From Adiantum capillus-veneris (lineage: Eukaryota > Streptophyta > Polypodiopsida > Polypodiales > Pteridaceae), in NCBI GenBank assembly GCA_014529385.2, contig CM043971.1, positions 90,823,840 through 90,887,839 of the forward strand: a DNA stretch of 64,000 nt, written 5' to 3'. A program made the position numbers and the translations under genes. A model generated the notes under the pieces. The model did no database searches. It had not been told where the DNA came from and saw only the letters and a program-made list of their open reading frames with translations. Positions 11,100-22,554 of the stretch are shown piece after piece. Numbering within the stretch: the stretch's first letter is position 1; each line of letters starts with the position of its first letter.

Positions 11100-12239
11100 G
11101 TGAGCGGGATGGAAACACAAAGAACGCCTCTATAACGACCCAACACACACTCTTGGGAAGATACACACACACACACACTATGGGGCACCACTCGGCTTAC
11201 ACAACACACCTGGCCGAGACAGGAAACACACCTATGGAGTGAGAGGAGAGAGACTATCCACTTGCCCACTCCACACAGAGACACACACACACACACCCAA
11301 AAAACTTAGCTCAAAATAGGAGAATTTATGATGTTTAGATACAATTGAGCTTGGGCCAACACCAATGGGCAAATAGCTCACACAAAATGGGTAAAATATA
11401 CCAGATACAATCATAAACTAGAGCAGAAACTTCGCTCATAGGAGAAACTTACACAGAAAAACAGCAGGAAAAGAGTGAGGAATTTGGCAAAATGGACAGC
11501 GCCATCGCGTCCAGAACGGCCCAAAACCCCAGTCGACAATGTCAAAGTGCTCAAATCTGACCTCGGATGAGCAGTTTACGACCAAAACAAGCTCCAAAAT
11601 GAGCAAAAACACACCTGCGGCTGTTCTTCCTCTCTTCTCCACGTTTTTTCTGGTCTTCTCTCAGTTTTTTCAGTTCCCACACTTAGCTTTATTAGTTGGG
11701 CACCCTTGGCCTTTTAGATGACCTCAAACGGACCCCGAACAGGCCAAAAACTGACCTCGCAGTGCATAGTTGTCACCTTTTTGCATCATCCGCACACCTG
11801 GCACTCATTTCTTTTCAATAATGCGTCTCACAACCACGTGAAGTGGCCCCAAAAAGTGGTCTTAATGATGACCTTTCTGCATAACTCTCACAAGAAAACA
11901 CCCACGTTGTGTCCGTCCTTCTCCGCGTGCAAGTACTGACCCCATTCGGCCTCTTGACGCAACTAGATGCCATCTAACGCACCTGCTTACCTCATGTCGT
12001 CGGCCCGCGGATAGCTTCCTCGAGAATTTTTACGCGCTACCAACTCCTCATTATTGTAGAAAAAACACACTGGTACTGGTAATAGTGAAAATCGATGAAC
12101 TATGTACATGTTGTCCTACCTGTACACATGTGGGCCCCACGTAACCACCTGGCTCTGAAAAATGGGCAATTCTTTATTTGATGCACCATGCATGTATATG
12201 TACATATGCGCAATCCCTTGATCCAAAAAACTCCTGACA
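11100..12239 (-). repeat. Gypsy-1 3' LTR
   Basis: 1,140 bp. The minus strand starts TGTCAGGAG and ends CCGCTCAC. It carries short CA microsatellites and is close in sequence to 18651-19796. Confidence 0.92.
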
Positions 12240-12256
12240 TAATTTGCCCATCCCTT
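12240..12256 (-). other. Gypsy-1 polypurine tract
   Basis: The minus strand reads AGGGATGGGCAAATTA directly before the 3' LTR. The same tract precedes the 3' LTR of Gypsy-2. Confidence 0.7.
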
Positions 12257-12267
12257 AGCCTGCTAGA

Positions 12268-14502
12268 TCATTCATGATCAGCAGCAGCAAAGAGAGATAT
12301 GAGACTCGCCGCATCACAGGTCTCCTCATCCCTCACCAACACTGCTTGATCCACAGACAGCTCATCTTGCTCCACCATCATCAATCTAGCATGATACAAT
12401 TTAAGACGCAATCCATTTACCCTTGACTTATGTAGAACACCATCCAGGTTAGCCAGCTGATATGTGCCATTTGGAAAACACTCCACTACCTTGAAAGGGC
12501 CTTCCCACTTAATTTGAAACTTCTTTTGGAAGGTGTTGTCCAGCTTACTGTTGTAGCGCAAAACCAATTCATGTTTCTTGATACCCTTACTTTTGACATT
12601 TTCATTTATCTTTGCCAAAGCCTTATCTTGCATCTGCACATAATGCTCCAATGCGCTCATCCTATCCAACTGGACCTCTTGTAACTGCAAGAGCCTCTCT
12701 TTGAATGCATCACTAGGCAGCCCAAGCAACTTCTCTAACATCTTGACCGCAGGCAACTCTACCTCCACAAGCAATAGTGCTTCCTTTCCATACACCAAAT
12801 GAAATGGAGTAAACCCTGTACCTGTCTTCACTGAAGTACGGTAAGCCCATAATGCACTAAGCAATTCCAAATCCCAATTCTTTCCTTGGTGCTCTGTCAC
12901 TTTCGAAAGAATCTGTACCAACTCACCATTGAATCTTTCATTTAAGCCATTACACTGTGGGTAATAAGGAGTGGTATGCTGGTGCCTAATCCTCATCTTT
13001 GTGCATAAGAAGTCTAGCAGTTTAGCTCTAAATCCTGGCCCCTTATCTGAAAGTAGCTCTAATGGCACCCCAAACTTGCAACATATTTCATCATACACAA
13101 ATTTTTCCACATCCTTTGCAGTGATCTGTTTTACTGCTATAGCCTCTGCCCATCTAGAGAGATAGTCCACCGCAGTCAAAATATAGCTTTTGCCCTTGCT
13201 TGTGATAGGTAACGAGCCTATTGCATCAATCCCCCACTTTTCAAACACATCAAATGCCATAATGGTTTTTCGTTGCTCTGGCTTCAACACTCTCTTCCCA
13301 AATGCTTGACACCTATTGCAAGACCTACACCAATGGTGAACATCCTTGTGCAAACTAGGCCATACATACCCCTCTTGCAAAATCTTATGCAAGGTGATCT
13401 TTAGAGCAAAATGGCCACCACATGCGCCTTCATGATTCTCTTCCAACACTCTGTAAAGCTCCTCCCGCCAAGGTACACGTCTCAACACGAGATCAGCCCC
13501 TTTCATGTATAAGACATCACCAATCAATTTGTACCTGTATGCTCTACGCACAAATCCATACTTCTTAGACTTCTGAATCTCCTTTGGAATGATTCCTGTT
13601 AGCAAAAACTCCTCTTCTTGAGCCAAACTTTCCCGGCCATGATAAAGAGGTAAGGTGGTCCTCAACACAAATAGCTCCCCAATCATGCCTTGAGCTGCTT
13701 CATGTGCCTCTCCATTTAGAGCACGTTCAATGTGTCTGATGATCCATGCTTCGAACTTTTTTAACAGGCCTTTAATTCTGAAGCACATTTCCTTCAATGA
13801 GGTGTTCTTGCTCTTCCACACACCCAGCACTTGCTTCACCACTAACAAGGCATCACCTTTTATGCTCAACCTTCGAACCCCATGCTTCAAACAAATGTGT
13901 AATCCGACTTCCAGAGTAGCATATTTAGCCTCATTGTTACTATGAGCATCCAATTTGAACCCTCTCTTGCATACTAGCTTCCCCGTTGGATCATAAAGTG
14001 CTATACCCCCTGAAGCTGCATCATGGCTCTTTCTGTATGAACCATCAAACAACAACACATGTGCATTGCTGATCTGTGGCACTTCTTCAACTACCTTTCT
14101 CACCACCTCTTCCTTAACAATAAGGGGATTCTCCTTGTAGGTCAACAAATCAACTAGGGTAGCCCTTGTACTATCTTCCACTACGAAAGAGAACTCAAAC
14201 TCTTGCAGCTCAATTACCCATTTCTTCACCACATTTGACATGTTAGTGCCATTAATTAACTGTGGCAAAAAGGCATAACTCGTCAAGAAAACAAAAGGTC
14301 GTGGTAGCAAGTAATGACGAAATCGTCCACAAGCAAATATTACACTGGCCATCACTAGCTCTACTTCCGATAACTTTCTCTCCGCTACCAACTTCACTCG
14401 GCTTGCACAATACACTGGCCTCATATAATGGCTGCCCTTCCCCTTTTGCAATAGCATGGCTCCAATGGCATCATCCCCTACTGATGGATTTACATAAAAC
14501 AC
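12268..14502 (-). pseudogene. Gypsy-1 pol, second part: RNase H, second RNase H, integrase
   Basis: 744 residues, open throughout, separated from the RT part only by a TAG where Gypsy-2 has CAG. Residues 1-125 are the end of the RT-linked RNase H. Residues 148-270 form a second RNase H with LFDGSY (D153), NNEAKY (E191) and KGDALL (D217). The integrase zinc region lies at 364-398 (H364, H372, C395, C398). The core has D426 (GIDAIG), D486 (LSDKGPGF) and E522 (NERFNG), with the D-35-E spacing of active integrases. A GPY/F-like module follows (KWEGPFKV, about 665). Integrase would join the cDNA to the host chromosome. The reading is intact apart from lacking its own start. Confidence 0.88.
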
Positions 14503-14520
14503 TTTCTCCCAATCAGGAGC

Positions 14521-16335
14521 CTACATGGCTAACAACCCCCCTAACACCTCTTGAAACACTTCTTCACACTTGTCATCCCATTGCAATGGATCATGCTTTG
14601 CCACTTGCTGTAATGGATAAAGAAGCTGCGAAGACAATGGAATAAACCGTGCCATGTACTTCACCTTGTGTATAAAAGTTGCCAATTGCTTCGTACTCGT
14701 AGGTGATGGAAGAAGAATAATAGACTTAACCTTATCTGGATCAGCCTCAATGCCATTTTCTGACACCATATGGCCCAATAACTTCACCCTTGGCTGTGCT
14801 AGATGACATTTCTTTGGATTTAGTTGTCCTCCACATTCATCATATTGAGCCAATACCATCTGCAGCTTCTCATGGTGTTCAGCCCTACTGCTATAAACAC
14901 AGAAGTTATCCATAAAAGCTTTAACACAACTACCAATGAATGGTTCCAACACCCAATTTGCTCTCTCTTGATAGAAGGAAGGTCCATTTGACAACCCAAA
15001 TGGCAATACTGTGTAGCAATAGCAGCCCCATGGCGTAATAAAAGTGGTCTGTGTGCGGTCTTTAAGAGCAATCTTCAATTGAAAATAGCCTGAAAAACCG
15101 TCACACACACTGTACCTCTCATAACCTGCCACTGAATCCAAGATCTGATCGATGAATGGAAGAGGATATGGGTTCTTCTTAGTGGCTGCGTTTAAGGGTT
15201 TAAAATCTACACAAATTCTCCACTTCCCATCCTTCTTTGGACTGACTACTACCGGACTCACCCATTCTGTGGTCTCCATAGGGACTATGAACCCTGCCTT
15301 CAACAACTTGTCCACCTCTTCTCGCAAGGCTTCCATTTGCTCTTGACCCATCCTTCTTAGCCTTTGCCGCACTGGCTTAGCACCTTCTTTCAGCTCTATA
15401 TGCATCTCTTCACCCTTGAACCCTCTGATCTCTTCATATGAAGTAATGAACAAATCAGGAAAACTAGCCAGCATATGCAAATATATATCCTTCTCCATAG
15501 CTGAGAGGTCTCCACTGATCATTTGTGTCATCAATTCCTGCTTCTTTGACAACTCAACCTTGGTTTGCATCATCCCTTCAATCACTTCATAAGGCCCTTC
15601 ACTTTCATCTTCAACCTCATTCGCAAATGCAACTAAACCAAACTCCTGTATTTCTTTGTCCATCAAAAGAAATGCAACATCAGCATCCTCATCACTGCTG
15701 GTAGTGCTATCACTGTCCTCATCTGTCACCGTGGAAGAGTCTTCATCACTAGACTCATCCTCATCTTCATAAACCTCCTCTAATCGTTTCCTTGTGTCCA
15801 TATTATAAAGCTTCTTGGTACCTGTCTTTCCATAGAGGCTAATCGTACCATGTCGCCAATCTTGAACAGCTCCCACTGCACGTAACCACGGTCTGCCCAG
15901 TATAATAGGATATGCTCCCAACCCTGCTGGCATCACATGAAAATCAACCACTGCCTTTGCATCATATGCCTCCACTTCTAAGCTCTTTACAACACGCAAG
16001 CATTTTACTTTTTGATGGTTTGCCAATCTGATCCGAAAACCTAACACCCCAGCCACTGTAAGACCCATCTTCTCAACGCATGAGTGTGTTATGACGCATA
16101 TTTGGGCTCCGCCATCCACATAACCTTGTCCCAAATTTTTCCTTTTATGCCACACATATACTATTGGACAAATGTCTGGTAGCTCATCCATTGCCAACAC
16201 CTTTATTGAACCTCTCTCTGGCTCTTTCTCCATTGGGTTAACCATCCTCTTCCACTGTCGCTTTAGCTTAGGCACCATCTCTATAAGCTGCCCAAAAGTA
16301 ACATCTGCCTTCCTGCTCGTCAGATCCTCCTTCAA
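14521..16335 (-). pseudogene. Gypsy-1 pol, first part: protease and RT
   Basis: 604 residues following gag after a single TGA (Gypsy-2 has GGG there). The retropepsin signature is DGGA at residues 74-77, with ILGRPW at about 144-149. A very acidic Ser/Asp/Glu linker lies at about 190-220. RT runs from about 350 with SPVVVSPKKDGKWRICVD and LPFGLSNGPSFYQ. The catalytic motif reads FMDN: D476 then N477, where Gypsy-2 has FMDD. Loss of the second metal-binding Asp should abolish DNA synthesis. It ends at TAG 14521-14523. Confidence 0.9.
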
Positions 16336-16356
16336 GTCATAGCTTAATTGCCCATC

Positions 16357-17610
16357 TCATAGTGGAAAATCTGAAACATGAAACTTTCGACGAGCTCTCC
16401 TTTTTCTCTTGGCCTTGACATCCTCGCCTTCATGGCTCTTTCCTTTCTTCTTACTAGGACCTGGGGCACTTCTTCCTTCCTTATCCTCTGTGGTCCTCTT
16501 CCCAATAGGCATCACTAATGTATCCTCTAGCTTTGATGCCTTCTCCAAGGTGACTACAATTAGCACTTTTGTCTTTCCCTTTTCCTCCTGGGTCAGTCCA
16601 CTGGTTCCTTCGTCTCCCTTAATTTCGATGCCATAATCATTTGACCTAGTTAGCACCTGTCTTGGAAATGGATACATGTCTCCCCCCATCCTTGGTGGAT
16701 TATCACATTGCGGACTGATGTGACCCAACTCTCCACAATTATAACATATGGGCGTCTGCCTCCAAAACCTACCATTGCTTTGTCCAACACCATTCCTAGG
16801 CCTTTCTTCACCTCCTTGCTGATTTGCAAACCTCCCTCGACCTCGATTATTTCCCACTTGACCTAGCATGTTTAGGCTGAGATTCTTCATCAAATCTACC
16901 ATTTGCCTCATGTCTTGCCTTAGCCCATCATCTTGCACTGCTGTAGTGACCACTGTTGGCATAACCTGAGTAGAAACAGGAACTACTGGTTCGTGATGAA
17001 CCCCTGACATGCGACCTTGTAAAGACTCTATAGGCTGAAATTCAGACCTCATGGGCAAAGACTCCACCCCTAACTGGCTCATTTTTCTCAACTTCCACTC
17101 TTTGTTCCTTGATACCTCTAGTGCATCTTCATATGTCCTAAGCTTCTTTAGCTCCACTCTCCAACGTATATTCTCCCAAAGACCAGCTAAGAACCTGTCC
17201 TTCTTCATCATGTCAGGCGGGGGTACCTGTGGTGCTAAGGCCTTGCACATTCGCTCCCATGCCAATGAAAACTTACGTATGTACGCATCTACTGGCTCAC
17301 CTTCCTTTTGCACCAAAGCCTGTACTTCTTGCCACACTTTGTCAGGATCTTCTATCTTCACAAACTCCACTTCCAACCCATGTCGTAGATTGTCCCAACT
17401 CAACCTTACAGGTGGATCAGCCACACGCAACTCCTCTTCAAATGCTTTAGACCAAACTCGTGCATCACTCTTCAAAGAAATTTGGAGAAGGCGTAACATC
17501 TGCGCAGGGTCATGAATCTGGTTGCTAATGCAGGCAACCTCCATCTTTTCCAAAAATTCTTCCACATCTTCATCACTTCTTCCATGAAACTCCGGATAAG
17601 AGAAAGCCAT
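16357..17610 (-). CDS. Gypsy-1 Gag
   Basis: 418 residues from ATG at 17610 (MAFSYPEFHGRSDEDVEEFL). An upstream open stretch lacks ATG, so this start is preferred. The N-terminal half resembles the plant retrotransposon gag capsid domain (VEFVKIEDPDKVWQEVQALV, YIRKFSLAWERM). A single zinc knuckle, CYNCGELGHISPQC (CX2CX4HX4C), follows a Gly/Arg-rich patch. The C-terminus is a basic KRKRRARRKFHV stretch. In Gypsy-2 the frame runs on into pol at this point, so the TGA here is probably a mutation that leaves Gag separate from pol. Gag forms the cytoplasmic particle and binds the RNA. Confidence 0.85.
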   Translation of the reverse strand: MAFSYPEFHGRSDEDVEEFLEKMEVACISNQIHDPAQMLRLLQISLKSDARVWSKAFEEELRVADPPVRLSWDNLRHGLEVEFVKIEDPDKVWQEVQALVQKEGEPVDAYIRKFSLAWERMCKALAPQVPPPDMMKKDRFLAGLWENIRWRVELKKLRTYEDALEVSRNKEWKLRKMSQLGVESLPMRSEFQPIESLQGRMSGVHHEPVVPVSTQVMPTVVTTAVQDDGLRQDMRQMVDLMKNLSLNMLGQVGNNRGRGRFANQQGGEERPRNGVGQSNGRFWRQTPICYNCGELGHISPQCDNPPRMGGDMYPFPRQVLTRSNDYGIEIKGDEGTSGLTQEEKGKTKVLIVVTLEKASKLEDTLVMPIGKRTTEDKEGRSAPGPSKKKGKSHEGEDVKAKRKRRARRKFHVSDFPL

Positions 17611-18630
17611 GGCTACCCAAGTTTCAATGCTTTGAGAACCCCTTTGAACACACGTGCAAGAACCCAAAACTTTTGACTACCCAATTCCCAGAAACTTCAA
17701 TAGAGCTCAACTTTAGTTAAGGACAAACACATGCACATCAAATGAGTTTTCATAGTTGATCATCGGAATTACAACAGGCAAAGAACATTCCAAGATCTCT
17801 CGTAATCTTCTTGGCCCGAACATAAAGACTATGCGCTATTGGAAAAAAATCTTCCTGGACACATGAACATTTATCTGGATTCTTTGAGTTAAATGAAATG
17901 GAGTGAATTGAGGGCCATTTTGATCATCCATTAAAGCCAACCATGAAGCTCCCAAGAAGGCACACCTGACTTAACCTCTGATTTTGCCAAAATTTCAGCA
18001 GCATAACAGCATAAATGGCTCAAAAGACCAAAAAACCAGCCATCATAACTTGGAAAAATTTTGGCAGAGTTTCCCCAGAAATAGAGCAGTAGGAACCCAA
18101 AATATAGACTGTATATGTATGCATAAACTGTCAACAATAGAACCCGAGCATCAAGTAGGACTCACTAGTACATAGCCTATGGCGAGGCCACAAAAAGGGT
18201 GCTCCAGCTACCTGTATCACCGAAAGGATCTCTACATTTCAGAATCCCCCAACTCAATAAAAACCTCACGCTATCGACCCTCACACGAAGGCTAATGCAA
18301 ATCGCGTATAGTCAAGTCTCGGAAATGACTATCTTCCATACCAAGTCTTAGAAATGGCTGGGACTGCCAAATACAACCAAGTATGGCTCCACAAATGCGT
18401 ACAATGGCAGTTTCCACAAGTAACGTACAATCCAGCAGACAATGCGCTCAAATAGGCACCAAGTGATGCATACCCAAAACAACTACAAGTGACATCACTG
18501 CTAGTATATCACTGTACTCCAGCTACCTGTACCTGTGTGAATCACTTGTACCTGTACCTGTCCCTGTAACCTGTAACCCCGAATCTCGAATCTCGAAGCT
18601 CGAAGCAGAAGGTACTCGAAGAAGATCCTC
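17611..18630 (-). other. Gypsy-1 5' leader
   Basis: About 1 kb between primer site and gag without a coding frame. It holds a short hexamer array (about 18530-18580, repeats of the ACCTGT type). The matching leader of Gypsy-2 (52833-53857) has the same array in the opposite orientation. Confidence 0.6.
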
Positions 18631-18643
18631 AGTGGGGGCGCCA
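18631..18643 (-). other. Gypsy-1 primer binding site
   Basis: The minus strand reads TGGCGCCCCCACT a few bases inside the 5' LTR. TGG matches a tRNA CCA end; I cannot assign the tRNA with confidence. Confidence 0.7.
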
Positions 18644-18650
18644 AAAGAAT

Positions 18651-19796
18651 GTGAGCGGGATGAAAACACACAGAACACCTCTATAACGACCCGACACACT
18701 CTTGGGAAGATACACACACATACACACACACACTATGGGGCACCACTCGGCTTACACAACACACCTGGCCGAGACAGGAAACACACCTATGGAGTGAGAG
18801 GAGAGAGACTATCCACTTGCCCACTTCACACAGAGACACACACACACACACCCCCAAAAAACTTAGCTCAAAAGAGGAGAATTTATGATGTTTAGATACA
18901 ATTGAGCTTGGGCCAACACCAATGGGCAAATAGCTCACACAAAATGGGTAAAATATACCAGATACAATCACAAACTAGAGCAGAAACTTCGCTCATAGGA
19001 GAAACTTACACAGAAAAACAGCAGGAAAAGAGTGAGGAATTTGGCAAAATGGACAGCGCCATCGCGTCCGGAACGGCCCAAAACCCTAGTCTACAATGTC
19101 AAAGTGCTCAAATCCGGCTTCGGATGAGCAATTTACGACCAAAACAAGCTCCAAAATGAGCAAAAACACACCTGCGGCTGTTCTTCCTCTCTTCTCCACG
19201 TTTTTTCTGGTCTTCTCTTAGTTTTTTCAGTTCCCACACTTAGCTTTACTGGTTGGGCACCCTTGGCCTTTTAGATGACCTCAAACGGACCCCGAACAGG
19301 CCAAAAACTGACCTCGCAGTGCATAGTTGTCACCTTTTTGCATCATCCGTACACCTGGCACTCATTTCTTTTCAATAATGCGTCTCGCAACCACGTGAAG
19401 TGGTCCCAAAAAGTGGTCTTAATGATAACCTTTCTGCATAACTCTCACAAGAAAACACCCACGTTGTGTCCGTCCTTCTCCGCGTGCAAGTACTGACCCC
19501 ATTCGGCCTCCTGACGCAACTAGATGCCATCTGACGCACCTGCTTACCTCATGTCGTCGGCCCGCGGATAGCTTCCTCGAGAAGTTTTACGCGCTACCAA
19601 CTCCTCATTATTGTAGAAAAAACACACTGGTACTGGTAATAGTGAAAATCGATGAACTATGTACATGTTGTCGTACCTGTACACATGTGGGCCCCACGTA
19701 ACCACCTGGCTCTGAAAAATGGGCAATTCTTTATTTGATGCACCATGTATGTATATGTACATATGCGCAATCCCTTGCTCCAAAAAACTCCTGACA
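18651..19796 (-). repeat. Gypsy-1 5' LTR
   Basis: 1,146 bp, partner of 11100-12239 with few differences, some of them in CA repeat length. Confidence 0.92.
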
Positions 19797-19801
19797 ACGT
19801 T
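19797..19801. repeat. Gypsy-1 target site duplication, right
   Basis: ACGTT, identical to 11095-11099. Confidence 0.85.
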
Positions 19802-21749
19802 TTTTGCAAACTCTCAGTGGACGCCGTTTTTCCCTTTTTGTTTTGTCCGACTACTTTGAAACCAAACATGTGCTCTCAAGACACCATAGATATACAAATT
19901 GTGAAGTTCGTTTGTTATAGTCTCTATTCCTCTTCAATGAGAGAAAGGCCTTTTTTTTTTTTGTTGAGATGAAATGTGCTTTTGTATTTACGCCAATTTT
20001 TGAAGGTGTAGTGATCCAAATGGAGCGATATCATGTCTTTGGATTGTTCATGCCATGGATACACAAAATCGTATGTTGGTTGGCAAGAAAACCTTTTCAA
20101 AGCCCTATTGCTAGTTTTCCCATCGGTCTTTGAAATACATTGTGTATTTCATTTTGTAGGTCCTATTTTTTGGTCTAAGACTATAAATGTGTGATTTTTT
20201 TTCTATTCAAATTGAGGATATCCAACCGATGTTGAAGATTGTTTTACAACCTGAATCAAACAAGCTAATGAAAATCAAAATAAACACATAAACAACTCTG
20301 GATGCTCTTAGAAACAAATGGTTACACAAAATTATCATGCTATGAACGAAGGTAAAAAGTAAGTGATAGACATCTATAAATTTTGACTTAGTTGTCCTCA
20401 AACCCACACTGTGCACAAAGTTTTTCATGTTCTATTACAATCTTTAGTTCCTACTCCTTAAATTTACATAGTTGACTACTAATCATCATCCACTTGCCTA
20501 TGTTCTTGCACTATGCATAGCCTTCGATGTGTTGAGCCTTGAGGTTTGTGCTTGCAATATCTTTGGAAGCTCTGCTGCATAGTCTTCATTGCATTCCATA
20601 ATCATCCTATATCAATCCATGTGTCTATCAAGCATTGCAAATACACCAATATCTCCTCCATATTGCAAATACACCAATATCTCCTCCATATCAAGCATTG
20701 CAAATACACCAATATCTCCTCCTGTCTTGGTATATTGGGTCAAATTTTTCCATAGGTAGTAGTGCAACGTTGAGTTACTGACTAGATGAAGATTTCCAAA
20801 ATAGCTCTAGTAAAAAAAAAAATGTTTTTGCAATGAGTTTTATCTTCCTACAAAGTTTATTTTCCTTCTTGAATTGTATCAAACCATGTGTATTTGTCTA
20901 GCATGGAAATAACATGCAAGATCCAAGGTTGACTTTTCTTCCACACAGTGAAAGGCAATGATCCGATGTTCATATCGATTGGCATCTTTGCATACTGATG
21001 TCTTGTGAATATTTATTGTTGTGTGTATTGACTCCCACCTATTTCACTTGCAAAATCTAGCACCATTTGATGCTAGCTTGGTGTGCAAACCACAACAAAA
21101 ATGCCATTCTTATTGATTGTAGTAACAAAACTTAGACAGGCCCCTTTGTTGTTTTGGCAACCACGTCACTCCATTCCAATGGAGATGTTGATGGGATTTC
21201 ACAGCTTGGGCAATTTGTAGGAAAAAATATGATGGAAGGAGATACGAAAGCAGCTACCCACTCTTGGGCACTCACACAACTGTCATGTTTTCAAAGTGCT
21301 TCGACACTTGTCAACATAGATATTGTTATCTCTTTATCTCCTAAGGCCATATTCAAATATGCTATCAACAAATTCAAACTATCAAAGATTGCCACCAATC
21401 ATTCAAATTAACTAGATCGTAACCAAAATCCAATGTATGACTGGCAAAAATTGCTCCTACAATCAACCAGCCTTGCTTAGTGCTTGTCACAAACATGAGC
21501 TCTCCCCCGTGCTCAAGCATATGCTCCAAGGACCGGGGGAAATCTTTGAAATCTTTATCTATTGTCTTGATCACATCATGATCTACATCTTTATTTATGG
21601 AGAGCTCTTTGCCTACATTAGCGCCCTCCTCAATGTATGCTTCTAAATCTTCATTGTGAATCTCTTACTCCATATTCTCCCCTTTTTACCATTGATTTTA
21701 TTGATTCCACGTGTCTATTGTTTCCCAACTAAGCCACTACAATAAATCT
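19802..21749. other. Repeat-derived sequence without a recognised gene
   Basis: AT-rich flank of Gypsy-1. Only short unrelated frames are present. If it was once the 5' part of Copia-2, no integrase or gag motif survives. Confidence 0.4.
20626..20722. repeat. Three tandem copies of a 28-35 bp unit
   Basis: The core GCAAATACACCAATATCTCC occurs at three adjacent places (units start near 20626, 20661 and 20689). The middle unit lacks seven bases. Confidence 0.9.
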
Positions 21750-22210
21750 CTATCATTATGTAAATTTAGTGTGGTATGCTTGGAGATTGCATAGAGAGCA
21801 CAGAATTTCGCATGAAGGAAGGTTTGCAATGCCTTAGAATTACCACCAAAATGGCATCTATGATGGCAATAAGAAAACTTGATCTCAATTCTTTGTCAAA
21901 ACACCACCACATAGCCCATTTACTTGTGACACTAAGTAAACATATATTCACAATAGCTAGCCTATTACTTTAAAATCACAGGGATACATGTCAAGGCTAC
22001 ATATTTCCTAGGCCTTCCATATTGGTTAAGGTAAGGCTCTATCATTATGTAAAGTTAGCCTGGTATGGTTGGAGATTGCATAGAGAGCATAGAACTTCCC
22101 ATGAAGAAAGCCTCACAAGGATTTCTTGATCCTTAGAAGGACTGCTACAATGGCATATATGATCGCAATAAAACAACTTGATCTCAATTCTCCCTCAAAA
22201 CACCACCACA
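21750..22210. repeat. Direct repeat pair of about 170 bp
   Basis: 21750-21915 and 22038-22210 share TATCATTATGTAAA, GGAGATTGCATAGAGAGCA and CTTGATCTCAATTCT in the same order, with about 120 bp between them. No coding content seen. Confidence 0.75.
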
Positions 22211-22224
22211 TGAAGGGCACGGGG

Positions 22225-22554
22225 TGTGTGTGTGCGTGCACGCAAGAAGGAGAAGAAGAAGGACAAACAATTGGGGGGAAATAGCACGCCATGTTAGTGT
22301 GTGTCTTACCTTTATTCATATATATGTATGAAGGGTTAGTGAGTTAGTGTGCAGTATGTTAGTCACACAAGCCGCACAAGTCTTTACCCCTACAATCTCC
22401 CATACATGCGTGCAAGAAAGGGAAGAAGAAGGTTGGGGAGAATAGCACACCGTGTTAATTTGTATTTTACCTTTATTCATTATATGTATAAAGGGTTAGT
22501 TAATGTGTAAGATGTTAGTCACACAGATCCTTGTACAAATGTGTTCACCCTACA
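22225..22554 (-). repeat. Copia-3 3' LTR-like sequence, tandemly duplicated
   Basis: Two copies (about 22225-22394 and 22395-22554) share GCAAGAA, AGAAGAAGG, the TTACCTTTATTCAT core and AGGGTTAGT, and end in CCCTACA. The right copy abuts the coding part. Confidence 0.6.

Larger units (their letters stand above)
11100..19796 (-). mobile_element. Gypsy-1, full-length Ty3/gypsy Tat-type retrotransposon
   Basis: 8.7 kb with LTRs at 11100-12239 and 18651-19796, a 5-bp target duplication, primer site and polypurine tract. Minus-strand order is gag, protease, RT, RNase H, a second RNase H, integrase. Integrase last marks Ty3/gypsy; a second RNase H between RNase H and integrase is known from the Tat lineage. 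Only two in-frame stops interrupt gag-pol, so it is young. It inserted into the 5' side of Copia-2. Confidence 0.93.

Noticed and set aside
21374-21574. Minus-strand frame with DWWQSLIV end
   Set aside because: Too short and without a recognisable motif; it lies in repeat-derived flank.
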